Below are positions 14,211 through 27,103 of a stretch of DNA of 64,000 bases, piece by piece. This DNA is from Letharia columbiana (Eukaryota; Ascomycota; Lecanoromycetes; Lecanorales; Parmeliaceae). The DNA lies in assembly GCF_014066305.1 (NCBI RefSeq), contig NW_023501076.1:124001-188000 (forward strand), in the 5' to 3' direction. The notes below the pieces were generated by a model. It was given only the letters and a program-made list of their open reading frames with translations. It was not told where the DNA came from and did not search any database. The first letter of the stretch is position 1. Each line of letters starts with the position of its first letter. The translations under genes and the position numbers were made by a program.

Positions 14211-15884
14211 CTAATGCAGATATGTCCTCTCCGCAATAACCCTTCCCTTGCACATCGAAAAGCCTGCCCCATTTGGACGCAAATTCCCCTGGCCGACTTC
14301 CACAGAGCCACTCTCACGAACCAAAGATATTTCTGGCTTGAAGACTTCCGGCTCCTCGAAATAACAGGGATCGCTATGGTGGAGATAGTCTCCCGATTTG
14401 AGCTTGAACGCAGGGGTCGACGCTGTTCCATTCTCCGGAAAGAGGTTATCTCTCCTCATTTTCCTAGCTGAACGGATCTCAACGTCGAGCCGCAAAGTCT
14501 CAAAGTAACAAGCCTTCAGTAGCGGGCGCAATCGGCGCATACTCCCTTTTTGCTGGTTTCAAGATCTCATCGTGGTGTACCACGCTGAGCGGTCTCGGCT
14601 TGGAAGAATGTTTTCGTCTCGCCGCGAATATTGTCGGCTGATCCCGGCGTGGCAAGGATCCGGAGAAGTAGCTAGAAAACTAGATGGTTGGCATTGATAG
14701 TAAGCCTTCAATCACAGCTTGCGCAGAGAGACGTGGCAATCCCACTCAGTCCACGACATTCTCTGTACGAAACCCTTTGTAAAGCTGAGAGCAAGAGGCA
14801 CAAATGGCATCCTTACGCCCACGGCATACTCAGTCCTGCTGCTACTCGAGCATGAACCGACAATCCAATACGTTTCCAGATCTTATCCAACAATCTGATC
14901 AACTCGCTCACGTCACTGAGATCTTTGTGAGACGCTGAAGTCTGCCCCTCTACTTCCATATCTAGCGCATCGTAAAATGACGCAAGGTGTTGGTGCAATC
15001 GATCTCGTGCTTCGTACGCTTTTCTTAACGGTGGATCCAATGCGGCAATTTCGCTGCTAGCACAAAAAAACTGTCGTCGAGAATATCAATATCTTCCAGG
15101 GCGTCTGGTGAATTGGCTACATATGCCTTGCCCATCATTACAGGAAGGGTCGTGTGCCCCAGAAAGCATGTCAGAAGGGGTAGCAGACTGACTTCGACGC
15201 TGGGATGTTAGTTCTCGGTCCTTTTCACAGATCCGTGCTGCTCCCAAGGTCCAAGATCTGGTTTCGGGTCTGAGTGCACCCCGTCATTTTCTTTTCGCTT
15301 GGGCGTTTGTTCTCAAGCGACTAGGCTTCTCAGGTGAGCATGAATGTGGGAAATTGCCGACCGTGACATATCGCTCATATCAGGGTCTTGAAGTATGTGT
15401 TTGGCCACGCAGGTGTCTAGCTCATCAGACGCTGCAGTACAAATGTCTTGGTATTCTGCAAGGTTTCCAAATGTTCTGTTGAAAAGCATGCATCTGATCG
15501 ACATGTAGTCGACGACTGACAAGCGTAGCTGAGCACAATCTCGAACTAATGCGGGTGTGTAAACGATGTTGTGACTCGACCCCAGAAGTACAGATGGAAT
15601 ACTGCACGGTACTTGCCTCTGAAAAATCTCAATCAGCCGTGAATGAGCCCAGCGATACTGGTCGTGATGCCGATTTCTTTGCAAAAATGAGCCATTGACG
15701 AGGAGCTCGTCCAGCCGTGTTTGGGCGGACAAAGAAAAGCACTGCTGAGAATCGCGAGGGCAGCAATTGCCACCAAAACTTCCGGGGTCGAGCTTCTTTC
15801 GAAGGTGCCAGAGAAGAGGCTATTGGACAACATGCTGGTCCTCAACTCGAAAGTGGTCGACAAGACGATAAAAATCAGGTTCAT
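14211..15884 (-). pseudogene. Cytochrome P450 remnant
   Basis: Read on the minus strand, pieces of one P450 appear in order but not in one frame. A hydrophobic N-terminal anchor ([17 protein letters not shown]) lies near 15780-15740. A membrane-proximal and B-C region runs through 15732-15313. KAYVANSPDALEDIDILDD and the AYEARDRLHQHL helix lie around 15180-14813. The I-helix-like segment breaks off at SMPWA with a stop at 14813. The K helix ETLRL (motif E-x-x-R) and the heme loop PNGAGFSMCKGRVIAER with its ligand Cys lie in 14540-14211. Full fungal P450s are about 500 residues; the stops and frame changes here have no matching splice signals. The remnant resembles the CYP7/CYP8-like oxidoreductase group, judged only from the heme loop. 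It is probably dead; the alternative is a many-intron gene I failed to assemble. Confidence 0.7.
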
Positions 15885-17987
15885 TTTGATGGCGACGGAG
15901 GAAAGTGTGTCAGTGGAAAGGTAGAGCTTTAACTGCCCGCTGAAAGTAGGTGCGAGGGGTGGGTAGGTCGATCAAAGCTAGCTAGTAGCTGCATAAAGTA
16001 TGAAGGTATATAGAAGACCTCTGCACCCAGCGCTAAGGTACATTCAGCAATGTACCCTTGGACATGGCACTTGAGGCTGCCGAATTCATGACACAACCGA
16101 CGATTTGTTGCAATCCTCTGGCATTTGGGAATTGAACTTTCCGTCGTGATACCACCGAACAAATGTCGACCATATATGTTATAGATCTGCAGCCCACGCC
16201 ATTAGCTTGCTGGCTAGTCTAACAGCCAGCTCCTACAGAAAGTCTCGACACGCTTGGATGTTTCACCCCTGACATGCATGGGAGCATCCGCTCTAGATGG
16301 CATTCGCATACATAAAAACACTGTCGCTCATCAGCCATGTGCGGACACGCTGTCTGAGCAAGTCTTGGGGGAGGCGCATCTCATCTGAATCGTTCTTCGG
16401 TGCTTCAAGGAACCAATTTTTAGTTGCAGTGATTACGGATCAAGGTTGAGGGAAAGATTTCCAGCGAACGGTGGAGCAACACAACTCGAGAGTAGCCTTC
16501 ATCGCTTCCAAGGTGAGATATTTCAACAGTCAACAAGTACCATGGCGAGTGTATCATGGAGGACAGTTCTTTGGCGTGCTCTTTGCCTCTCAACTCTTGC
16601 ATCCATCCGAGAGAAGGCATCTTAGATCTCATATTTTCGGCTGGGATCTCAGCTCCATTGTCCGCCCCTGATATCCCATGTATCTCATTTCCTCCATCCA
16701 TCTCATAGCTTCTCTCCCTCCCTTCTAGTTCTTGTCTCCTCTGTTCTCTTGATCCTCCAATTCAGCCTTTTGTTGAAGATGAAGTTGCGCATCTTCGGCG
16801 GGAATCGCTACGTTTACATCGTAATCTGGTGGATGTCTCCTTTTTCGATATCGCCCCGGGAAGACGCAAGTACTCCAGACTCAGACCTTCAGGATTGAGA
16901 TGCGGTCAAGCCCAAAGGCTACAACTGTAAACGTGTCTTCATTTGGTAATACCGAGATTAAAATAAGGATGGATAAACATGTATCAGGCGTATTCAGAAT
17001 TTCCCTCAAATCCATCCGCCGTCTCCTCCCACCCCAGGTGTCCCTCTTGAGGCGCTTGCAACCAGCGTGATCCACATGAGAACGTCGTTATTGCAGCAAT
17101 GGCAAGAATAGCGGCGGAAAGCGAGAGTAGGTTATCGGAGTTCATGTCTTGAGGGATGGTACTGCGGAGAAGACTCTTACTAAGATTAATCTTCACCAAT
17201 CCGTTCTGTCATAATATCGGAATCTATCGCTTGTGTATAATCGATCTCCTCTGTCTTGACTTTTGCCATCGTTATAGTACTCACTATCTGCAACGCCAAT
17301 CCCACTTTCGATCTACCCTCCGTCCTTACCTCTTCCACCCCCCTCGTTTTAATATCTTATCCCTCTCGTCTCTGCGTTCCAGGCTCGCTTCATCAAGCAA
17401 GCGCGAGCTGCTCTAGCGCCTTGGCAACATGATCCGCTAAGCCTGTTTGAGGTTTTGAATGCCGCGGCCTTTGAATACTACTCACGGTGCTTCCACGAGG
17501 AAAACGGCTCCCGGGCATAGGGCGAAAAAACGTTCGCCAGCGTTTGGACTTTTCGTGTATCCTCCTACTATTATGTATTTATTACCTTACCTTCTACTCG
17601 GATTGTCCAATGTCTCACCGCTGTGGGCTTGGGTCACGACCGAATCGGCGAGGCTGTCACGTATGAGCAAACATCGCCAGCTTAGGCGCAGGCAAGGTGC
17701 TGAAAAAGGTGGCGGTCGGAGAGGTAAAAACCTTTGATAAGACAGCATCGGCGAGAAGACTTTTCACTTGATACACGCTCTTTACAAAGCAGTCATGAAT
17801 GTCAAGGACAGATGTTTCCGGGTTGTTGCTCAAATCGATGTGAAAACAAGAAGATTTCGGTAGTAATGCTGAAAGAGTTGTTTACAGGTGGTATCGCTAC
17901 AAACTGCTGTCATGGGAGGCCGCGAATCCGCTGCGCAATAGTCTCAAGCAAATTCGAAGGAAATGTATCCAACAAAGAACATCTACT
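15885..17987. other. Intergenic, no supported gene
   Basis: Only short open frames are present. A minus-strand frame within 16984-17199 would give a ~53-residue peptide starting MNSDNLLSLSAAILAIAAIT, with one hydrophobic stretch, but nothing supports its expression. A pyrimidine-rich tract at about 17330-17400 is unremarkable. The 5' region of the P450 remnant and the 3' end of fumarase border the gap. Confidence 0.45.
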
Positions 17988-19701
17988 TCAGTCCTGGTGC
18001 TTCGGGCTCAACATCAGTTCTGGTCGCACATGTTTGTCAAAGTCCTCTTCACTCAACGCCTTCAGCTCCATGGCACTCTCTTTCAACGTCAAGCCCTTCT
18101 TGTGGGCATTCTTTGCGACCTTTGAGGCTGCGTCGTAACCAATCACCGGATTCAAGCAGGTAACAAGCATCAGACTGCGTCATCATCATTAGCCCGGGAG
18201 TCAATCTGCACCAAGGAGTGCTAAAAATTACCTCTGGTGCAAAAGTGTACTGATCCTGTCCTCGTCAGCTTCTAGACCTGCGACAAGATTCTTTTCGAAA
18301 CTCCTCATGCTGTCGCTGAGGATCCTGATGCTGTGGAGCAAATTCCTGATCAAGACGGGCTTGAAGACGTTAAGCTCGAATTGGCCGTTCATTCCACCAA
18401 TAGTCACGGCTGTATGGTTCCCAATCACTTGAGCACACACCATAGTCAATGCCTCGCATTGTGTAGGGTTGACCTTCCCAGGCATGATGGATGAACCAGG
18501 CTCGTTCTCTGGAAGCTTCAACTCTCCCAGCCCGCAACGAGGGCCAGAACCTAGATAGCGAATATCCTGCGCAATCTTGAACAGTGAAGTCGCTACCGTA
18601 TTCAGGGCCCCCGAGGCTTCAACGATTGCATCGTGTGTAGCCAAAGCCTCAAACTTGTTCGGTGCAGTCTTGAATTCGGCTTTTGTTAGTTTGCTGATCT
18701 CCTCTGCTATGGCCTCGGCGAAACCTTCGAATGTATTTATACCTGTGCCAACTGCTGTTCCTCCTTGGGCAAGCAGCCGAAGATGAGGTAGAGTGTCTTG
18801 CACGCGCTCCACGCCTCGTTCCAATTGCGCGACGTAGCCCGAGAATTCTTGGCCTAGGGTTAGGGGCGTAGCGTCTTGTAGATGTGTGCGTCCTATCTTT
18901 ATGATGTGCTCGAATTCTTGACTCTTGGCTTGTAGCGCTGCTTTTAGGCTTTCCATTGCGGGTATAAGGGACTCCGTGATCTCGAGGACGGCGGCTATGT
19001 GCATGACGGTGGGAAAGCTATCGTTGGAGGAAGCGGACATGTTCACATGGTCGTTGGGGTGTACGGGCTTCTTCGAGCCCATTGTGCCCCCTAGTATCTC
19101 AATGGCACGATTCGAGATGACCTCGTTGGCGTTCATATTCGATTGTGTCCCTGAGCCAGTCTGCCATACCACGAGAGGGAAATGATCGATGAGCTTTAGT
19201 GAAGCAACCTCCTCGGCCGCTTGCTGGATTGCCTTCCCAAGCTTTGGATCTTGATGGCGCTCAGCTAAAGTCTTTCTTGAGATCGACAACGGAATTACCG
19301 AGCCCAAAATGCATGTTCACGGTCGCTGCTGCTCCCTTCAGTATGCCGAATGCTCTGACAACGGGTGGGGGCATTCGATCTTGAGGCTGATTGATCTTGA
19401 AGTTCTCCAGCGAGCGCTCCGTTTGCGCTCCCCAGTACCTGTCTGATTCGACTTGTACTTCACCGAAGGCATCGGTTTCTGTTCGTGTAGACTGTTGCCA
19501 GAATGTGTCAGCGCTCCATTCTTGATAACGGTTCCAGAGATTGGAATGTGCCGGATCGAGAGAGTTGCGTACCATGTTGAGACGCTGTAAGAAAGATTGA
19601 TTGCTTTTGGTGCATAGGATCGACGAAGTCGGATGTTTCGTAGCTGGTCCTCGTAGCGATCGCAGCGCTTGTGTTGAGGAGAAGAGTGAGCGCGAGAGCA
19701 T
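17988..19701 (-). CDS. FUM1: Fumarate hydratase, class II
   Basis: Exons 19701-19299, 19249-18232 and 18174-17988 give 535 residues, normal for fungal fumarase. It catalyses reversible hydration of fumarate to (S)-malate in the TCA cycle; the cytosolic pool also serves the DNA-damage response in yeast. The superfamily signature [10 protein letters not shown] is at residues 386-395, with the conserved segments [20 protein letters not shown] (165-184), [11 protein letters not shown] (254-264) and the swivelling C-terminal domain in exon 3. The first 42 residues are basic and Ser/Thr-rich, a mitochondrial presequence, and Met43 ([10 protein letters not shown]) could start a cytosolic form. Intron 1 is 49 nt: ending it at 19250 gives [13 protein letters not shown], matching the family, whereas the earlier AG at 19265 would leave a 34-nt intron and five extra residues. 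Intron 2 is 57 nt. The gene appears intact. Confidence 0.95.
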
Positions 19702-22687
19702 ATTGGACTCTCAGAATGACCGGGCAAAGGGATGGAGGAGGTGCCTCGCTCGGGCTCTATGGGTACCGCCTGTCCTTTTCCATTTTTGTTTTGGAGCCTT
19801 CATCATAGCGCCAAGACCGAACTTCGGAGATGACAAAGCAATACGAGGTCTCCCGAGTCCGAGATTCTCCGACTCGTCAACAAAGCGCTCCTTTCGAAAC
19901 ATGGTCATAGGTATTATTGTCTTTCCGTCGTCGCTTTTGGTGTTTGATGCTTGTCTATGGCAGTCAAACATTTCAACTGAAGTATGGCTCTGGTATGCAA
20001 TGGAGGTCTTCGAGGGGGAAGGGACCATGTGCTTCTCCTCATGCATCGCCACTCCGACGAGAATAAGAACCCGTTGATCAAAGACCGTTCTAGACATAGG
20101 TTTGCTAAAAAGTACTCGTGTTATTCCTTTCGAGGTCACCATGGCTTGTGAGGCACCAACAGTGCGCACGATCCTGATGAGTGTCATCAGGACTTGGGTC
20201 TAATCCCGTCCTCCACCACTCAAAGGCATTTCAGGATGCCATCCCAACTTCTATGTACACCTGGTCACGCATTCTCATGTTCATACGTTCGCGCTTGTGC
20301 TCGTGCTCGTCAATCACTTTTTCTGCCAGTTGTTTTCGACGTTGTACCATAGGATCCTTGTTTTGTACTCTCAAACCCTTGCCATTTCGCCTTGATCATC
20401 ACCAGAACGCCAGGTAATCTATTAAGCAAAAGTGCCAATCTGAAACGCGGAAGCTCTTTTGTTTTTATGTCGGCTTTGGGGGACAACCCAAACATTTCTA
20501 GCCCGTGATAACAATCTGTTCCACGCAGAGTGAGCGTTAGACATTGCCAAACCCTCCATCTTGATGCTGTTTATGTCGATTTCCTGAGTATCGATACCGC
20601 TTTGATTCCCCCTTTTTTTGGCACCTTGCCTGATGCGTCCTCCCGTTGTAGAGACCTTGTTGGTACTTTGTAACAACATAGCATCAGTCTCCACGGGCCA
20701 AATCAACAAATGTATGGGGAGAACGGCATCGACGTCAGATCCATGGTACTGGGATATTGCACCACGGGGAAAGATGTGATTCAAAATGCCGAAGACACTC
20801 GCCAGCCCACGCAACCATTGAATTTACGGTTTGGGCACTTAGGCCTGCCTTTGTTGTCGTGCCTGGGGTGTGAAATGCTGCCGCAGACGCGGTAGACATT
20901 GCAGAGGCAGTATTTGTTTACTGAACTCTACAGTCGTCATATCAGCTCACTTACAGCGCAGGTGGCTGGTGGGTGCCCTCGAGTATAAAACAATGATGAG
21001 CGGTGCCTGCCTCACAGACATTCATTCATTTCTTATCCGACTTCTAGTCAAACGGTCACGTATTGTTGGGACACGAGGCAGATATGAAATAGGCAGACAC
21101 TTTCGCTGAAACCAACCAAGTTCTTCCCATCGTGATCAACTCTTACATAGCTCATCTAGAATGCGATCTGCTGACAGAAGATTACCTAAAGTGAACTTGG
21201 TTGGGGCGAGTCGTTGCCTGCCTACAGCTCAGCCTCCCCGAGCAACAAGGGAATAAGCTTGAAACCTCCACTGCGGCGCATCATCGGCAGCCTAATAGGA
21301 TCTTTCTTTAGGGTGCGAGGAGGCTATCATATGATGATGGTGGTGAGCTGTTTCGGCGGTTCCCGGCGGAGTGCTTGGTGGGTTGTGGCTGTTGTTGCCT
21401 TTGAGTCATCATCGCTAAGCAAAGTTGGCCCAATCATCGGCAGGTTACCCGATTGCGCCAGTGAGGATTCCGTGCTTTCGCGCGGGGCAACATCCTTGCA
21501 TGGGTCAGGATGTGGAGCTGGATCTATTCATGCTGCAGGAGTGTCGCAAAGTCCACCAGGACGAGCGTTCGCTGAGGGATTGGAGTTCATCATTTGAGCG
21601 CAGAATTGCGGTCGAGTCTTGAGGCCTGTGAAAAGAGAATTCTATCTTGAAAACCCGAAAATTATGCAATGTATTATACCACTAGCCTGCTTCAGTGGAC
21701 TCTGTGGAGCTGCTCAGCTTGTTTGAAACCATGATGATTGGTTGATAATTATGAATATTACGGTAAGGCAGAACCGCATGCATAAGCCGGAAGGAAAAAA
21801 ATTAAAAATCCTGACCCCTCTCTTCCGGGCAACGTCTCCCTCCCAATGTTCGAAAGCTTGGAGGCAGTTAATCACCTCACTTTTTGCGTGCAAATGTAGC
21901 CTGTAAACCGTAGTAGGAGCGCAAGATGCTCAAAAAGCGCATGTTAAATATAGGCAATGGAGCAATTATGAAAGGATAAAGAAATTGGCGCTGAGATGAC
22001 GGACAGGTGGCCAACAGGAAGCTGGCCCCCTCTGACTCAAGGATGCTCGGCGCCTCCCCCAAGCAAAACCGGAGCTGCTCGCTGTCTTTCTTCCCCCGCC
22101 GACCATCAACAAAATGAACTGGCAACATCGAGTTTAGCAAGGCAACTTTTGAAAAGAACAGTCTGCGGCTATCTTCAATGTTCATTTGGTCATCCTCTCC
22201 GCTCCTAGAATTCTGTATTATTACTAAAAGTCCTTTGGCGTTTGTGATTTGACGTGTACGGTGTGAAAGCTTGCGCCCGAAGCAAGCTGCCCTCAAGCCT
22301 GTGAGTAACAATGGGAACCTTCAACAACACGCCAGCCGCGAACGGCGAAAGCAAGACTCATAGCTAACAGACTGCTATTATTCACGGTTGCAATAGTAGT
22401 GGTATTGAACAGTCACTCTTGCTATTTCCTGAGATTGCCACCTATTTGCCTTCGATCGTCTCACTTATTTCCCTGCCTATTCCCGCCACCCTACAACCGG
22501 CCACCTACGAACGCCCCCAGCTTCACCAGCCTAAAAATTCATCAACACCTTTAAAATACTACATCTTTAACCCAATAAAAAAAACCAATTCGAAGACCTC
22601 GAGATACCTGCCTGTAGTCCAAGCGCACGCAGCTTGGACGGAGTCAACGCTTTCGCCCCGTGTCCGTTAAGCTCAGCAGCAGTCAAA
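19702..22687. other. Intergenic, no supported gene
   Basis: About 3 kb. The first part should contain the fumarase promoter. Open frames of 130-160 codons at 19711-20187 (-), 20422-20814 (-), 21214-21597 (+) and 21877-22311 (-) lack domains, a consistent codon pattern or flanking splice sites. The stretch 22400-22690 is pyrimidine-rich and looks like a promoter or 5' leader for the cyclin gene downstream. Confidence 0.45.
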
Positions 22688-22786
22688 ATGAACATCTCGA
22701 CCAGTAACTCGCCCAAGGCCACCGGTATTACAAAGTCCATCGCAACCGTCTCAGGAACAGATCGAGGTGATAGTGGAGTCTGTTAA
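22688..22786 (+). other. Possible upstream ORF in the cyclin leader
   Basis: A 32-codon frame (MNISTSNSPKATG...) starts at an ATG in good context (purine at -3, TCAAA before ATG) and ends in TAA about 515 bp before the cyclin start. It lies in a region with no other coding signal and could be a regulatory uORF if the transcript starts upstream. This is inference from position only; no transcript evidence is available. Confidence 0.25.
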
Positions 22787-23302
22787 ATCAGTACTACGCT
22801 ACAACACGAACTGCTTCTCCCGCGCAACAGCTCTGTCCGCGAGGCTCATACTACTGCACTTGACTTCGCTGTCATAGTGTACCAACGGTTTCTCGCGATT
22901 GGAAAATCCTATACCCGGTGGCTTTCGACTCTTCGAGAACTGGATCACCTGTTCTCAGTCGTTCAGTCAACAAATATTTGCCTGGTCTGAGGAGCTTAGG
23001 CAAGGTGTCCTGGAGCCTGGATCCAACATTACGTCTGAGTCAATTGTGGTTCTGTCTAATATCTACCCTTCGTCCTCCATATTCTCAAGATTGGAGTACC
23101 TGGAAAGATATCTGCTTTGCATACAACTGCCGGACAGAACTTGGGGAACTCCAAAGACTGGAAAAATACCTTTGCGCCTCAGGAACGACATTTGCCTCCT
23201 GACTCACTGTTCATTTGGACTCTGACACATCTTTCCTTCTTATCTGCTCGGTAACTACCCGTCTCTCTCGACATCCGAACCGGCTCTCTACTTTTTCTTC
23301 CC

Positions 23303-25557
23303 ATGGCCGGCGATCCAGATTATGATGCATCTGCGTCGTGGCCGCACCACAATTCCACCAAGGACTACCCCTATAGTCCTTCACTCGCCTCAACAGCATC
23401 TTCGTCCTCCTCATCGGTCTTTTCTCTGGATGCGCCCTCATCCCAGAGCTCCGTCTCGTCCTCGGCTGGTTGGCCGAGCTCGGCATGGAACAGTGAGAAT
23501 GAAAACGAGAATCAGTACTTCACCAGTCGTCACATCTCACAACGAAGTACGACAAGCTCATCAGATGAAGAAATCATCACATCATACCTGCCTTGCTCTC
23601 GAACACGAGCTCAATTACCTGCTGAAACCGTCGCTCTCGAGTCTCGGCAGCACCCGAGGCGAACACAACGTCTGAACTCATACGAATGTCAAGATGGAAA
23701 GAGTGTATCATCATGCCCTCGACCACCGCCATCTTTGGTGCGACAAAGTGAACGAAAAGAGAACTTCGTCGACAGTCTTGTTGGTAAGCTAACATGCCGG
23801 ATAACTGAGGAAGATCCAAATGCTGACGAAGCCACTCCTCCAAAGACACCACAACTCAGATGATTGAGACCATCTGGCCCCTATCTGTCTTATCCTGCGG
23901 CCGAGATACCATCCTTGGCGGCAAACAGCAGAATTTGATCGGCCTTCGGGTCTTCGTTCAAGAAGTATTGAGGCGATCGAAGACCAGCTACTCTACATTG
24001 CAGGTGGCTCTTTATTACTTGATACTGATACAATCTTGCATACCCAAGCACGATTTTACCATGGAACAATCGGAGGATTCTCCGTCATGCCGAGCTATGC
24101 AATGTGGACGACGGATGTTCTTGGCGGCTCTTATCTTGGCTTCAAAATACCTCCAGGATAGGAATTTCTCGGCTCGGGCTTGGAGCAAAATTTCTGGACT
24201 GCAAACATGCGAAATCAACTCAAACGAAATGGCGTTCCTCTCCGCAGTCAACTGGAAGCTTCACATACCTCAGCCTGTCTTCGAGAAATGGACGGATATC
24301 GTACTGAAGTACTCGCCGTCTGCTCAGGTGAACGCGCCGCCTCGGTCGTCCCCGACTTCACCGCATAATTGGAAATCTATCATTCCTCATCTGACGCCGC
24401 AGCTCGACACTCTCGAGTTCGGATTCGCGGAGGTTTCGTATGATTCTGGCTACAACTCCCCAGGAACTGACATGTGTCCACCACCCATACCAATTCGTGA
24501 AGAATTATCAGCATGCTCGGGGTCAAATGAACCGACACCTACGAATCCATACACCATTCCGAGAGTACTTGAGCCAACGCCTCGGGATAGTAAGTATGGT
24601 GAGCAGAAATTGCCGCCATTGCCACACTTAAGACCATTGCCCACCCCACAGATGACCCCTCAGACCGGCACCTTTTGTACTCCTGCAGTGAGTGCTTCGG
24701 GACTATCCTCTCGTCGATCATCAATGAGCTATGCAATGGCCCAAATCCAAAACGCTTGTCTGGCAAGGTCTCTTCTGGACAATCCCCACCAGTGGAAGCC
24801 AAATGCGCCTGCTCCATTCCCAACGTCCGCACGCCGATCATCGTTGGCGACGTCCGCTTCCACGTTCTCGTCTCCGGAGTCTATGATCTCCGATGTCTCT
24901 ACCCGGTCTTCCAGATCGTCGTCGATTTCTTCAGTAGCTTCATCGAACTGCGCGCTCCCACCGCCGAGATTGGCGGTACAAGCGACGCGTCGATGCGCGA
25001 ATATGCAATTGTGTTGCCTGAAGGAAGAAAATCAGAGACCAGTCCTCACTGAGGACGACGGGCTGTCATGGGAGGCCTTCTCCGCAGCGTCCGAATATCA
25101 CCCCAAATACATCCCCGCTTCAACCCAACACAGTGCCTCAACCCGCGAAGCTGCTGCAGCCCTACGCGACCTCGCGCTTAATCGTCATCACACCCCCCCG
25201 CAATCCCTATCGACCCCACGTCCCGCCAAATGCCTCAAACGTGATCGCCCTCATTCCGTGGATCTGTCGGTACAATCCGCGGTCCGCGACATTATTGCTC
25301 CGCGCTGTCTGGGCGACATCACAAATATGAAGAAGGCAAGGAAAAACGAGGAAGATGGCACCGTTTTGCCTGACGGCAAGGTTGCTGACTCGTTTTTGCT
25401 TTCCAGCCGTGTTGACAAGAGAAAGCCGGCGCTTTCAACAGATGGCTTACCGCGCAAGAGAACCTGTGCTGGTAGTGATAGGGGCGGCAGGGAGGAGGCG
25501 AGGCTGATGCAGAAGGTCGTGGCAAGGGGGCCAAGGATATGGGAACAGATTCTTTGA
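23303..25557 (+). CDS. PHO80/Pcl-family cyclin
   Basis: Exons 23303-23783 and 23846-25557 give 730 residues. The 62-nt intron (GTAAGC..AAG) joins NFVDSLV to DTTTQMIETIWPLS, the start of the Pcl-type cyclin fold. The cyclin box spans about residues 160-320, with TLQVALYYLILIQSC, the helix-3 segment CGRRMFLAALILASKYLQD, the NFSARAWSKISGL helix and NEMAFLSAVNWKLHIP, all typical of PHO80/PCL1-like cyclins that bind Pho85-type kinases. The N-terminal ~150 residues are Ser-rich and disordered. The ~400-residue C-terminus is Ser/Pro-rich with many S/T-P sites and basic patches, consistent with phosphoregulation and rapid turnover. Probable roles are nutrient signalling, polarity or cell-cycle control in cytoplasm and nucleus; which Pcl subtype cannot be told. 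The start is the first ATG after an upstream stop. Confidence 0.88.
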
Positions 25558-27103
25558 TCCTTTCCGATCCTTATCCCAAAGCATCTAAACGGATGTTTGG
25601 CCGTGGAGGTGGAAGGACTCGGCAGTGGGAGATTTGTGGTTAGTTGGTCAATGCCATCTACTGTATTATCTATATCTGCATTTACTTTGTCTAGAGGGGT
25701 GTAGAAGTGTTGCATGCTATGGCTCGGAAGGGGTAACGAAGGGCGAAGAAACGATCAATTGAACAGTAACCACGCATTTCTGGTCCCCATTCCTGTGACT
25801 GAATTTTCATGCTTGCAGGATTGTGTGCCGGCTCTCCATTTCTGACTCTGTGCCATCCTCCTCTGCATCTACTTCCATACCTCCTCGTACAAGGCAGCAC
25901 TGACTCACACCCACGCTAGCTCCCCTTTACCCGGTCACGTGTAAGATCATACTTTCTACTTTCCACAGAAAGACGAACCGTAGCGCAGTGGCGATCCTAG
26001 GCCGCCACCTGCCTGCCTGCCTAGACTCGAGCCGTCCGTCGTTTGCTTTCTGTTCCATTGGCGCTTTTCCGAGGTGTTGGTGTGAATCATCATAAGGGAC
26101 GTGCGTGCGTGCGTCTGTTGGGGTTTGGATACCTTTGATGTATAGGCGGAGGGGTGATCGTTATTGAGTTTTGGGGGGGGGGGAGGGATGGATGGATGGA
26201 TGGATGGATGGATGGATGGATGGATGGTGGATGGTGGATGGATGGATGGATGGATGGATGGATGGAAGGAAGAAAGGCAGCCACGCTGCTACTTTCGAGC
26301 ATTGGGTGGGCGGGGATCGGATTAGGGGCTCGAGGGTGTTGTTCTTCTGGAAGTGATGGGAAGATGGATGGCTTGGGGGGGGGGCTTTCATGGCTGGGTG
26401 GAGATGGTTGGGTGGAGAGGGTAGATGTTTTGGAGATTAGGTTCGTGGTGGGCTTTCCACTGGTGGTGGTAAGTTCAGGCAAAGGTATTGTTACATTTCT
26501 GAAACTTGCTTTACTAGGTTTTGAAGGGGGGAATGGGTTTTGTGGCAATATACCACAAACGGCATCGTTGATGTATCGGTCGACACGGTGACGCTAGCGT
26601 CTTGCTTACCTTATGCTTCTGCGCATGGTTTGATTCGGAAGCGGTATACTTTTGTGGCAACGTTTTGACCTTTTTTCACCAGCAGGGCCAGATGGAGGGC
26701 AGTATTCACAGGCAATGGTGGACAGGAACCATTCCTTGGGTAGTGTGGAAGAGAAGGTACTTTTATGCCATTACCTTTGCTTCCTCTAGGTCTTTAATGA
26801 GGCCGCTCAACTCGTAGCGTGGGAGACGAGGTTCCCAAGCGTATTGGCAATTTGGACGGGGGAGATTAAAAGATTGAAATCAGTGCTGAGAACCCGCTCA
26901 TGGAGCTGATACTCTTTTCGGTTTTGTTCAGCTCGAGCACCCAGGCAAGAGCATTAGATCCTGAAGGACGTTCACAGCCTCGATATATGCTGATGGGGTT
27001 TCTCAAGAAACACTATCTGTGTTAGAACTGATTGTTGCCTGCCAGAAGAGAAGTGTGCAAGAGGAGAGACAGGCGGTATCTGTATGGATTGACATTGCTA
27101 AGT
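25558..27103. other. Intergenic with a GGAT tetranucleotide block
   Basis: No gene is supported. Both neighbours end here (cyclin on +, SHB17-like on -), so two terminators are expected. The open frames at 26090-26591 on both strands exist only because of the GGAT repeat. Confidence 0.55.
26186..26270. repeat. (GGAT)n microsatellite
   Basis: About twenty GGAT units, interrupted twice by GTGGAT near 26226-26236, preceded by a poly-G run at 26172-26182. It creates Met-Asp-Gly-Trp and Ile-His-Pro-Ser peptide repeats in the overlapping frames, which should not be taken as proteins. Confidence 0.92.

Noticed and set aside
26090..26591. Open frames on both strands at the GGAT repeat
   Set aside because: They consist mostly of tetranucleotide-derived peptide repeats.
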